From Agapetus fuscipes (lineage: Eukaryota; Arthropoda; Insecta; Trichoptera; Glossosomatidae): a stretch of 64,000 nucleotides of DNA. Under the pieces are notes generated by a model. That model made no database searches and was not told the DNA's origin. It saw nothing but the letters and a program-made list of their open reading frames with translations. The stretch lies in assembly GCA_951799405.1 (NCBI GenBank), contig OX637333.1:14445960-14509959 (forward strand), given 5' to 3'. Positions 55,315 through 64,000 of the stretch are shown here, in pieces (position 1 is the stretch's first letter; every line of letters starts with the position of its first letter). The translations under genes were made by a program, and so were the position numbers.

Positions 55315-57400
55315 CACAGAGTATATAGGTACTTAGAGAAGCCACTCTATTGCTTTGAGGTAGGTACGTACTTCGAAACCCCCTTCTCCGTCTTTCTTGC
55401 TTCGCTGCCTCAACAAGTACCTATTCGGACTTTGATCTTGTATGCATGTGTGTATAAACACGCGAGAGGCGGGTACACCCACACCACTATATTCATATAT
55501 TATGATCTGCCCTGATATTATTAATAAATATTATTATTGCTAAAGCTGTCAAAATAAAACGATTAGATTTTGCACAATATTTATTTATTCAACAAAAGAT
55601 TAGTCATACAATCACAAAAATATAGGTACACTGTGCAAAGAAAAAAATAATAAAAAACACAAATGATATGGCAAAAATAAACTAAGTAGGTAGATAAACA
55701 ATCAAATAGGCACCTGCCAGAGAAGATAATATTGTCAAGGACACTGGCATTCTGTATCTGTATTTCTTGCAAAAGTTTTGGATCCCTGATGATTGTCCTG
55801 ATGATGGTCTGAGGACTGGAAATGTGTATAATATGAAATCTATACACTTTACTTTCACTTCTTTCGGCTCATCAGCCTTAAAGGATCCAGGGACTCCTGC
55901 ACCACAATCCTCCAGGACTCTGCCTTGTGCTGCTTCCCTCCATGGTCCCCACAGATGGTCCCCTCACTCCCAAAACTTCGGCGTCAGCTTCGAAGTTCTC
56001 TGCCCACCGCATCCTCGTCTACGTGGTTAACACCTGAGGGGGCACCATCCAAGACAGTTCTGATGATCCTGGAGTCTTCTGCACGTGCTACATTTCCGGA
56101 CACTGGAGTCTTCTTGATTTCATTAATCTCTACACTCTCTTCAATTGCAGTGAAAATATAACAGTTAATTTCAAATACGCTTGACGCATTGACGTTCACA
56201 GAGTTGACGTGAGTTGACGTTTGAGACCACAGAGTATTATAGGTATATAGAGATCCCACTGAATAAAAAAAAGGGGAATGCCCGAATCTTAGCCACCTAT
56301 AAGTTATTTATGGAAGCTTTTGATAATATTATGGAATGTATAATATCATTTATACCTAAAATTTATTTCAAATATTTTTGATATTATAGGAAACTAATGG
56401 TGAGGTCATGTCAAATAAAAGTTTTTTTTTGTTTTAAAAATTTATATCTTTTAAAATAAAATATACAAGTTTACACAAATATACATTCTTAAATAATACA
56501 CCGAACTACATTTTGGTTTTAAGCTAAATTAAGGTAATTAAGGTTTTGGCAAATTAGGTTAAAATAATGTAAATCATTTTGAAAGTTTGATGTCAATTAA
56601 AGTTTATTTAGAGGCACTAGTATTTTTTAGCTGGAACGTAACAAAAACATGAAGGTTTTTTGTACTTTATAGCTGTCGAATTTTTTTTGAGGTTACGACG
56701 GAAATACGTTGTCCGGCACCAGGCCACCAATACACCATTTTCACGCACTTTTTTCACGCACAAAGTATTATATTCTTTTCAAATAACTTTTTGCACAATT
56801 TAACGCCTGTGAAAACAGCCAAAAACAGCATTCAACGGTTAAAAACTTACGACCCCACGCCAAGCAAGCGTTATCTGTGGGCGCCATTTCGGCTGTCAAG
56901 GGAATATCGGTAATACCACACAGTAGTTTCCTACTATTATTGTGGACAAGAACCAATAAAGCATTATCTACTGGTATTGTAAGGAAGCTTGTGGTCAATA
57001 TCGTTTGTATGGAAGATTCTTAGGCATGTTTGAGACGATCGACGGCGTCTAACAGGCCGGTGCTAAGCACAGTTCAACCATCATTAAATATATATTTATT
57101 AATCAGTTTTTTATAAAAAAAAACCAGTAATTTAATAAATAATAAACAATACAAAGTTAATTAACACTTAAACTCTTTTTTTAAATGAATAACAGTAGGT
57201 AAATATAAATCATTATTTCAATTTTATTTACGCTCATTCTGATTTCAGTTAAAAAAAAACACCTCTTCTCCTTCCTCCTTACTCCTTCCCATTGTGCCCA
57301 AGTATGTCCACACCCAAGATGGATTCCAATATGGCTACTGATATTATAAAACAAGGTTACCAGTAGCAAAATACTAGTTAACGGGGTCTGACTGAGCCTG
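55315..57400. other. unassigned stretch right of the foldback element
   Basis: Short motifs CCACAGAGTAT.TAGGTA recur at 55315, 56225 (and 46130, inside the CACTA element). A minus-strand frame at 55984-56259 (EINEIKKTPVSGNVARAEDS) and GT/AG-like signals near 55740 hint at exons, but no family was recognised. 56700-57000 has a GC-richer block with GGGCGCCATTTCGGC. Confidence 0.35.
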
Positions 57401-57541
57401 AAACAAGTGAATATGATAGAGGTGGGAATTCAGATCGCAGATCGAATAGTCAGAATTCTGCTTTATGCGGGTGATCCAGTATTAATTGATAATTCAGTAG
57501 CAACACTAGACAATGATCTTCAGTTTGAAGACGGTTTCGCG

Positions 57542-57718
57542 CTAAACGATTCCGATTCCGATTACTTTGGAATCGTTTGTGGACTCGGAATGGTTTCACG
57601 CTAAATGATTCCGATTCCGATTACTTTGGAATCGTTTGTGGACTCGGAATGATTTCACGCTAAATGATTCCGATTCCGATTACTTTGGAATCGTTTGCGG
57701 ACTCGGAATGGTTTGCAG
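57542..57718 (+). repeat. three-copy tandem repeat, 59-bp unit
   Basis: Copies begin at 57542, 57601 and 57660. Each has GATTCCGATTCCGATTAC, GGAATCGTTTG(T/C)GGACTCG and GAATG(G/A)TTT. The unit contains GATTCCG and its complement CGGAAT, so it can fold. Confidence 0.85.
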
Positions 57719-57844
57719 TCACGACGGCTACTTGTAACGATTTAGCTGGAACCGTTTCTTTGAGAATCGTGTAACGATTACTTCTACACCAATCAAGTAG
57801 CGATTGCAAAGAAACGGTTTCAGTATTTTGGACTCACCTCTATT

Positions 57845-59015
57845 TGAAGTATGCTCTATGTGCGAATAATCTGAAAATTAATGCAGGCAAGACAAAAGTT
57901 TTATTTTTTTGTGGAAAAAAGAGAGGGAAGAATGGTCGTTTATGCTTAACCCTTTCAGACCGTGGGTATGTTTAAACATACACAGATTTCAAAATTTTAT
58001 CATGGTAGGTACAAAACTCATAGAGGCGTGGAATTTTTTTTATTTGCTAGCTGGTATTCTTGCTTACAGCATTATATTTTTTCTTTATGTTTCTTGCTTG
58101 CATTTTAACCGCCATAACGTCTGTCAACTGTCAAGCCGGCTTGCGTTTCAACTCTGACAATTTTTCCCCTCAAAATCGTCAATTTTCAAGGTAAATTGAA
58201 AAAAAAAAAATCTATAATTTTAACACTAAAAAAAAAAAAAAGATTGGAAATTTAAAAAAAAAATATAAATAAAGAAATCCACACTAAAAAATTTTTTTTT
58301 TTTATCTAGAAATATGGTCAGGTCTGAAAGGGTTAATGGTACGAAAAGTGGAAAAAGTAGAAGAATTTTATCATTTTGGAAGTATGTTTGAGAAAAATTT
58401 AAAAAATGACCAGAGAAATTGAGAAAACGGTGTGTAAGAAAAATACAAGAGGTAGGTGCGATAGGAAAAATTGATAGAAACAAGAGGCGGATTTGAAAAT
58501 TTCAGTACACGATGGCATATTGTAACCAACATTGATGTATTATAATGAAATATGGACTTTAAATGACAGCAAAATGAGTAAGGTACATATGTATGGTAGA
58601 AATAAAACATGACAGGGGAACTAGAAAAAATAAATACTCTAAAGCTAGAGTTGAGACTGTATTAGTGAAAGGCAAATGCAAGTTGAAAGAGGTTATGAAA
58701 ATAAAGATAATACAAAATAATGTGATGAGATGGTTTGGACATGTAGAAAGAGTGGATGATGAAAGACTTTATAGCAGAGGAAAAGTGAAAGGAAAAAGAG
58801 GAAAGGTAAGACCGAGAAAAGTATATGACTGGATCAGATTGGTCAAAATGTGAAAGAATGGGATACACTAAACGAATGTTGAAGAAGAAAATTTATGGAA
58901 AAGGTGATAAATATGAATGAATTCAAAGAGGTATGCAAGGATAGGAACAAATGGAGGTAAATCTCCAGAGGCTCTGGCCCCCCCTAGCGGAATGGCAATA
59001 GAGTTACAGTTACAA
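57845..59015 (+). pseudogene. RTE-like LINE fragment, decayed
   Basis: Reads LKINAGKTKVLFF, then after a MITE (57950-58332) VEKVEEFYHFGSMFEKN, DGIL, MRWFGHVERVDDE with many stops. The tail CTCTGGCCCCCCCTAGCGG ... GAGTTACAGTTACA is shared with other copies. Confidence 0.75.
57950..58332. mobile_element. TTAA-flanked MITE (piggyBac-like), 383 bp
   Basis: Ends CCCTTTCAGACC and GGTCTGAAAGGG, each next to TTAA (57946-57949, 58333-58336), the piggyBac target. It splits the RTE-like LINE relic. Inside are long poly-A/T runs. Confidence 0.75.
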
Positions 59016-59304
59016 TATAAATTTTTGGCTCCCAAGTCTAAGTTAATACTGAAGAAAATATCGATATTTTAAAAAATAATTTATATTGGTACCTCGGCAT
59101 TATCGATATATATTACCCATCCCTGTCCCCTGATATCGGATTTCGGAACTTGAAAATAAGTGAGTAAACGTGGGGGGAACACCGGAAGTAGTAAAGACAT
59201 CCACACGCTTCTCAAACTCCGTTACATAAAAAAAAATAATTAAACTAAAATAACAATTTATAAGAAAAAAGTGCAGTGCAGTGGTAGTGCCCAAGCTGGT
59301 CAAT

Positions 59305-60750
59305 ATGGAGGCAGACAAGGAGCCACCGGACATCCCTCCTGATCCTACATATTGTATCCTTAGCCAGCCTGAAGTATCCCATGAGGTTACGATTCAATCA
59401 AATGAAACACGACGTAAAAAAAAGAGGAGGGAGACATCAGACTCTTCAAGTTCTGATGATTCCTCCAATTCAAAAGAAATTTTTTAATTAAAAAAAAATA
59501 GCCCCCTAACACCAATAACACCCCAATCTCCTGTGTCGATCAATCCCCAAATCTTGCCTCACCAAACGCCTAACACTAGACCCTATAAATTATCTAACCC
59601 AGGCCCATTTATTGTTCATGTTCAAAAAAAATCCCCATCACCAATGTCTGGGACCTCGCTTCACCCGATAGATTTTGGGCGTTTTCTCACGTCGAGACGA
59701 ACGCCGGGAATTGTGTACGGTGGAGTGAGGTCTGAAGGTAGGAACAGGATTTCGCTACAATTCAGCTCTGCTGAATTCGCGAACTCCTTCATCCTATCCA
59801 AGGATATTTCAGTAACAAATAATTATGAAGCATTTATCCCTGCTTTCCAGGTCTCTCGACTTGGGGTAATAAGAGGTATTCCGACCTCTGTTACTGTAGA
59901 GGAACTTATTCAGGACACTTCATGCCCTGAATATACTAAAGTTATTAAAGCCCGGCGCTTAAATTATAAAAAAAATACCCCCGAGGGTAACACTTGGGTA
60001 CCTTCAAACACCATCGTACTTACCTTCGATGGTCAAAGACTCCCTCCTAACGTTTCATTATATCACACATCATTCCCTGTAGATATATATCTTTTCCCTA
60101 CAATTCAATGTTTTTCTTGCTGTAGGTTTGGTCACACTAAATCCCAGTGTAGATCCAAGCCCCGTTGTTTTAAATGTACCGGAGACCATGACGGTACCAG
60201 CTGCACGTCTACATCAGCATCCTCCTTATGTCTGCACTGCAAGGGCAATCATTTGGCGACAAGTACTTCTTGCCCAGAATTAGCCCGTCAAAAAAACATA
60301 AAAAATTCCATGGCAAAAGAGGGAATCTCCTATATGGAGGCCTCTAAGAGATTGGCTCCCGCAACTAGATCGTTCGCGGATGTAGCCAAAACTCAAAAAC
60401 CTAATCCCACAATTTCTGATAACAAAAATTCTTCCCTGGGAAATAGAAAAACTGTTTTCACTCCAGCTAGACAAACCAATCTAGCAAAGAAAGCAGTAGA
60501 CTCAGATGCAATTGCTAACCTTCAGTGGTTTCCTAATGGACAAACTCCATCAAATTCTTCTGGTGGTGGTCTGCAGGGACCAGCTCCTTCTTCTCTGCCT
60601 CCTCAATTTTTGTTACTCCTTAAGATGATGATTGATCTCATCGAAGCAATTCCCAATTTACCGTCCAACGTTGCCCCTATTATCACCCTTCTTAAAAATT
60701 TAATATCTCTCAACAATGCAGGAGAGAATATTACAATGGAACACTCGTAG
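59305..60750 (+). pseudogene. LINE ORF1 (gag-like, three zinc knuckles) with one premature stop
   Basis: The likely start is ATG 59305 (MEADKEPPDIPPDPTY). The frame is open except for TAA at 59485-59487 in an A/T run, and resumes in the same frame up to TAG at 60748. The N-terminal part is acidic with KKKRRE and a Ser/Asp run. The middle is an RNA-binding-like domain. CCHC knuckles lie at 60109-60150 (CFSCCRFGHTKSQC), 60166-60205 (CFKCTGDHDGTSC) and 60229-60273 (CLHCKGNHLATSTSC). ORF1 proteins bind element RNA and act as nucleic-acid chaperones. The stop could be a real mutation or a base-call error. Confidence 0.8.
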
Positions 60751-63700
60751 TATTGTCTCCAACAAAAGTGACTTTTTATATTTGTTAAAAAAGTATAATA
60801 TTTCAATAGCGGCCGTTTCGGAAACTTGGCTTAGTCCCGATCTGCATCTTCAGATCCCGGGATACCATGTCCTCCGTGACGACCGCTCTGATGGCAGGGG
60901 TGGTTCAGCCCTTGTTATCAAATCTTCCCTCCCATTTTTTCCATTATCCATCACCGGCCTACCTATCAACTTCCAGGTAGTATCGGCAAAAATCCTTGGC
61001 ATAACTTTCATTTCCATGTACATATCTCCTCCATCAAACCGATCATCCGCATCAATCATTACAAACATAATGAACCAACTACCAAGCCCTTTTGTTTTGC
61101 TTGGGGACCTTAACGCTCATCATACCGTATGGGGCTCATCCTTTTGTGACTCCCTCGGTCACGAAATTTTTGATCTCATCGATCTCATCCCTCTCTGTTT
61201 ATTAAATGAATCATGCCCTACCAGAATCTCTCCTCCCTCCCAAAATGCCAGTTCTGTAGATATATCACTATGTTCTCCAATATTAGCATCATCCCTTACT
61301 TGGTCCATTCTAAGTGACCCACATGGTAGCGACCATTTCCCGATTTTGATAGATTTTCCTCCCAGAAAAGTCAATGAGCACATAGATAATAAAAAAACTA
61401 CTAGAATCTTCAAAACTGACAAAGCTGACTGGGACGCTTTCTATCATTTCAATGAAACTGAGATTCCATCTTTCCCTCGTCCTTCTTCGAGGGATGCACT
61501 TATTTACTATGAAAAGTACATAGAATTACTCATTGAATCAGCAAATCATTCGATCCCTCTGAAAAAAAACAATCATCGAAAGTCTCATCCTCCTACTCCT
61601 TGGTGGGATCAAGAATGTGATAAAGTTGTAGCAGAGAGAAAAATAGCATCAAAAATATACGCTGAAAATATGAATTTACATAACTATCTGAACTTAAAAA
61701 ATATTGCAGCTAGAACAAAACGCTTTTTGCGTGGAAAAAAGAAAAATGGCTGGAAAAAATTTTGTCACTCCATGTCCCCGGATACCAGTTCGTCTGAGGT
61801 CTGGAACATGGTGAGACGGTTTAGGTCTGCCTTCAACCCCATCAAAACAACCCCATCCTCCAAACAATGGTTATTAGAATTCGTTAACAATATTGCTCCT
61901 CTTTCCTCACCCTACATAGAGGAAATCCCAAAAAAATACTACCTAGCTGCACAAAATGACTTCCTAAGTATTCCATTTACAATTAACGAACTTATGGCCG
62001 CTCTAGATAATTCGAAAGATTCCTGCCCAGGCTTAGACTACATCCCTTACTCCTTCATCTCTACAAAATCACCAGCTTGCTTGAAATACTTTCTGGACTT
62101 AATTAACTGCTTCTTTGACACAGGTGAAATCCCAAAGGCTTGGAAAACCCAAATCATCATACCAATTCTTAAACCTAAAAAAGATCCCAACAATGGCTCT
62201 TCCTACCGCCCCATCGCCTTATCTTCGTGTCTAGGTAAAATAGTGGAACGCCTAATTAAAAATAGAATCGAATGGTTCGTTGAATCCAATCAACTCCTCT
62301 CTCCGTCGCAATTCGGTTTTAGAAAATCTAAAGGCACTCTTGAAGTATTATCGTCATTAGTAACGGATATTCAAATTTCCTTATCACAGAATGACTCTCT
62401 AGTTGCTGTCTTTTTAGATATATCATCTGCTTATGATAATGTCTTATTACCTGTCCTTAGATCTAAAATGCTTAAATTGGGCATCTCTCCCCGCTTAACT
62501 CAGTTTACCGTTAATTTTTTACTTGCTAGAAACATAAAAATTCAACAACCGGGTTATCCCAATATGGAACGAACAATTTGGAAGGGCTTACCGCAAGGGT
62601 CTGTACTCAGCCCCATTTTGTACAACATATACACCTCAGATATGCACACTTACCTCTCTCCATCCTGCAAAATGTTGGAATATGCAGATGACTTTGTTAT
62701 TTACTCCTCTAATTCCAACATTAATACTGCTTGTTCGAACATAAACTTTTCAATAAAAAGCATACAAACATGGTTTAACACCCACGGCTTAGAAATTACT
62801 CCATCCAAGAGCACTGCAGTACTCTTCACAAGGAGACGGAAATTTCATCCCATCCTTATTAATTTTAAATCTGATACAATCCCCATTTCTAAATGTGTTA
62901 AATTTTTGGGTCTCTTTTTGGATTCTAAATTAACTTGGGCAACGCATATCAATCACTTGGTTGACTGCTGTCTTGCAACACTAAACCCTCTCCGAGCCTT
63001 GTCAGGTGTTTGGTGGGGAGCACACCCCTCTACTCAAAAATTGCTTTATAATGCTCTCATTCGCAGTCGAATCGATTACGCTTCATTCCTCTATGGAACC
63101 GCCTCAAAAAATTTACTTAAAAAAATTGACAAAATTCAATTCCAAGGTCTAAGAATTATACTAGGTGCAATGAGATCATCCCCGACAAACACTCTTCAGC
63201 TGGAAAGCTGCGAACCCCCCCTCAATCTTCGTCGTTCTTTTCTGTCTAAAAAATTTCTAATTAAAACTTTCTCCCTATCACATAGGCTCATAGATTCCTT
63301 AAACATTTTGTCTAAGTACTGTATTGAAAACTCGTATTGGAAACATAAACATATACCAATCTTAGTTAGCTGCTTAACGGCGCTTCAAAATTATTTTAAT
63401 TGCATCAATCGCACCAATATTCTACCTTTATTTTTAAGCCCTTTTGAACACATCACTTTTCTCCCCTCAGTCAATACAAACACAGGACTTGTAAAAACGG
63501 ATCACCCACCGCAGGAGCAAAATTTTCAGAATTTAATAGAAAACAAATGGAAAGATTGGACATCCCTCTTTACGGATGGCTCCAAAACACCAAATTCATT
63601 GGCCGTCGGTGCAGCTTTTTACTGTCCAAGTCAATCAATTGTCTATAAATTTAAATTACCTGCAACGGCAACGATTTTCTCTGCAGAGGCATATGCCATC

Positions 63701-64000
63701 CTGGAATCTCTCAAATTCATCAATCACACAACTATTTCTCAAAAATTTGTTATATTCTCGGACTCCCTAAGTGTCCTGCAGAATATTCTATCCTTCCCTT
63801 TTAAACGCCCTCCAATTTCAATTATTCTCAAAATTAGATCCCTCCTTTGCAGTCTCTCGCATTCGGGAAAGAGCGTGGATCTGGTTTGGATTCCCAGCCA
63901 CAGTGGAATTGTGGGTAACGAGGTGGTAGATGGCTTTGCCAAAGAAGCTATCCTGACCGGTATCCCCGGCCTTCCGTTTCTCTCCCCTATGGACCTTATT
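60716..64000 (+). CDS. LINE ORF2: endonuclease, reverse transcriptase, RNase H (3' end outside window)
   Basis: ATG 60716 overlaps the ORF1 end by 35 bp in the +1 frame. I read every codon to 64000 and found no stop. Endonuclease (about 1-215): Asn9 in ILQWNTRSI, Glu36 in VSETWL, Asp131/Asn133 in LLGDLNAHH, Asp206/His207 in HGSDH. Reverse transcriptase: motif A Asp568 (AVFLDISSAYD) and YADD at 656-659. RNase H: Asp954 (FTDGS), Glu991 (SAEAYA), Asp1016 (FSDS), His1062 (WIPSHSG) and Asp1072. Every catalytic residue sought is present. The protein nicks the target and copies element RNA there. The RNase H domain points to the I group or a relative rather than Jockey or CR1. Confidence 0.93.
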   Translation, partial: MQERILQWNTRSIVSNKSDFLYLLKKYNISIAAVSETWLSPDLHLQIPGYHVLRDDRSDGRGGSALVIKSSLPFFPLSITGLPINFQVVSAKILGITFISMYISPPSNRSSASIITNIMNQLPSPFVLLGDLNAHHTVWGSSFCDSLGHEIFDLIDLIPLCLLNESCPTRISPPSQNASSVDISLCSPILASSLTWSILSDPHGSDHFPILIDFPPRKVNEHIDNKKTTRIFKTDKADWDAFYHFNETEIPSFPRPSSRDALIYYEKYIELLIESANHSIPLKKNNHRKSHPPTPWWDQECDKVVAERKIASKIYAENMNLHNYLNLKNIAARTKRFLRGKKKNGWKKFCHSMSPDTSSSEVWNMVRRFRSAFNPIKTTPSSKQWLLEFVNNIAPLSSPYIEEIPKKYYLAAQNDFLSIPFTINELMAALDNSKDSCPGLDYIPYSFISTKSPACLKYFLDLINCFFDTGEIPKAWKTQIIIPILKPKKDPNNGSSYRPIALSSCLGKIVERLIKNRIEWFVESNQLLSPSQFGFRKSKGTLEVLSSLVTDIQISLSQNDSLVAVFLDISSAYDNVLLPVLRSKMLKLGISPRLTQFTVNFLLARNIKIQQPGYPNMERTIWKGLPQGSVLSPILYNIYTSDMHTYLSPSCKMLEYADDFVIYSSNSNINTACSNINFSIKSIQTWFNTHGLEITPSKSTAVLFTRRRKFHPILINFKSDTIPISKCVKFLGLFLDSKLTWATHINHLVDCCLATLNPLRALSGVWWGAHPSTQKLLYNALIRSRIDYASFLYGTASKNLLKKIDKIQFQGLRIILGAMRSSPTNTLQLESCEPPLNLRRSFLSKKFLIKTFSLSHRLIDSLNILSKYCIENSYWKHKHIPILVSCLTALQNYFNCINRTNILPLFLSPFEHITFLPSVNTNTGLVKTDHPPQEQNFQNLIENKWKDWTSLFTDGSKTPNSLAVGAAFYCPSQSIVYKFKLPATATIFSAEAYAILESLKFINHTTISQKFVIFSDSLSVLQNILSFPFKRPPISIILKIRSLLCSLSHSGKSVDLVWIPSHSGIVGNEVVDGFAKEAILTGIPGLPFLSPMDLI

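Larger units (their letters stand above)
59130..64000 (+). mobile_element. I-type non-LTR retrotransposon (LINE), runs past the window
   Basis: ORF1 (three CCHC knuckles) and an overlapping ORF2 with endonuclease, reverse transcriptase and C-terminal RNase H are the layout of the I group. ORF1 has a single in-frame stop; ORF2 has none in 1095 codons. The 5' boundary is not exact: the 5' UTR seems to start between about 59100 and 59160, after the RTE tail and an AT-rich stretch. The 3' end is outside the window. Confidence 0.85.

Noticed and set aside
55581..56259. exons of an unknown gene on the minus strand
   Set aside because: Splice-like signals and short frames exist, but no conserved domain and no consistent phase could be shown.

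Overview
The window is animal nuclear DNA, most likely from an insect and probably a moth or butterfly. The evidence is AT-rich DNA, spliced genes with GT..AG introns, no operons, very dense transposable elements, and one conserved host gene whose protein reads like insect eRF1. The order-level guess is inference. Almost everything outside that gene is mobile or repeat-derived.

Host gene: translation release factor eRF1 lies on the minus strand. Six coding exons were found, at 40826-40741, 28107-27932, 27413-27175, 8145-7915, 7320-7165 and 6021-5921. All reading phases join, covering about residues 1-329. The C-terminal exons must lie left of base 1. Introns 1 and 3 are about 12.6 and 19 kb and have been filled with transposons, SINEs and tandem arrays. 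Just upstream of the start (41.1-42.0 kb) are two unrecognised coding-like pieces on the plus strand.

1-16 kb: tRNA-derived SINEs of at least three families, a dispersed repeat of about 240-290 bp (called R290 here), a hAT-type MITE with a perfect 8-bp target duplication (999-1840), an RTE-type LINE fragment, and a low-complexity repeat family (13.1-15.4 kb) present inverted at 32.7-34.2 kb. 16-21 kb: an RTE-like LINE tail split by a Ty3/gypsy retrotransposon whose pol frame is open but whose 5' LTR and gag are fused by a deletion. 20.8-27.1 kb: R290 tandem array and three sets of local duplications. 28.5-36.8 kb: a decayed hAT transposon with perfect target duplication and an inner MITE, CR1-like, RTE-like and Penelope-like fragments, and a chimeric 5S rRNA-tRNA SINE. 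37.5-40.1 kb: second R290 array and another hAT MITE.

42.4-55.4 kb is the most unusual region. A Harbinger relic (42490-44060) lies beside a foldback-like element with inverted arms of about 800 bp. One arm is split by an apparently intact 9.2-kb CACTA/EnSpm transposon (45403-54647). That transposon carries a single-exon TNP2-like transposase and a seven-exon DUF4806-type gene whose splice phases all close to a 382-codon frame. The other foldback arm preserves the empty CACTA insertion site.

57.4-64 kb: a 59-bp tandem repeat, a decayed RTE LINE split by a TTAA-flanked MITE, then a nearly intact I-type LINE. Its ORF1 has one in-frame stop and its ORF2 (endonuclease, reverse transcriptase, RNase H) is open to the window edge.
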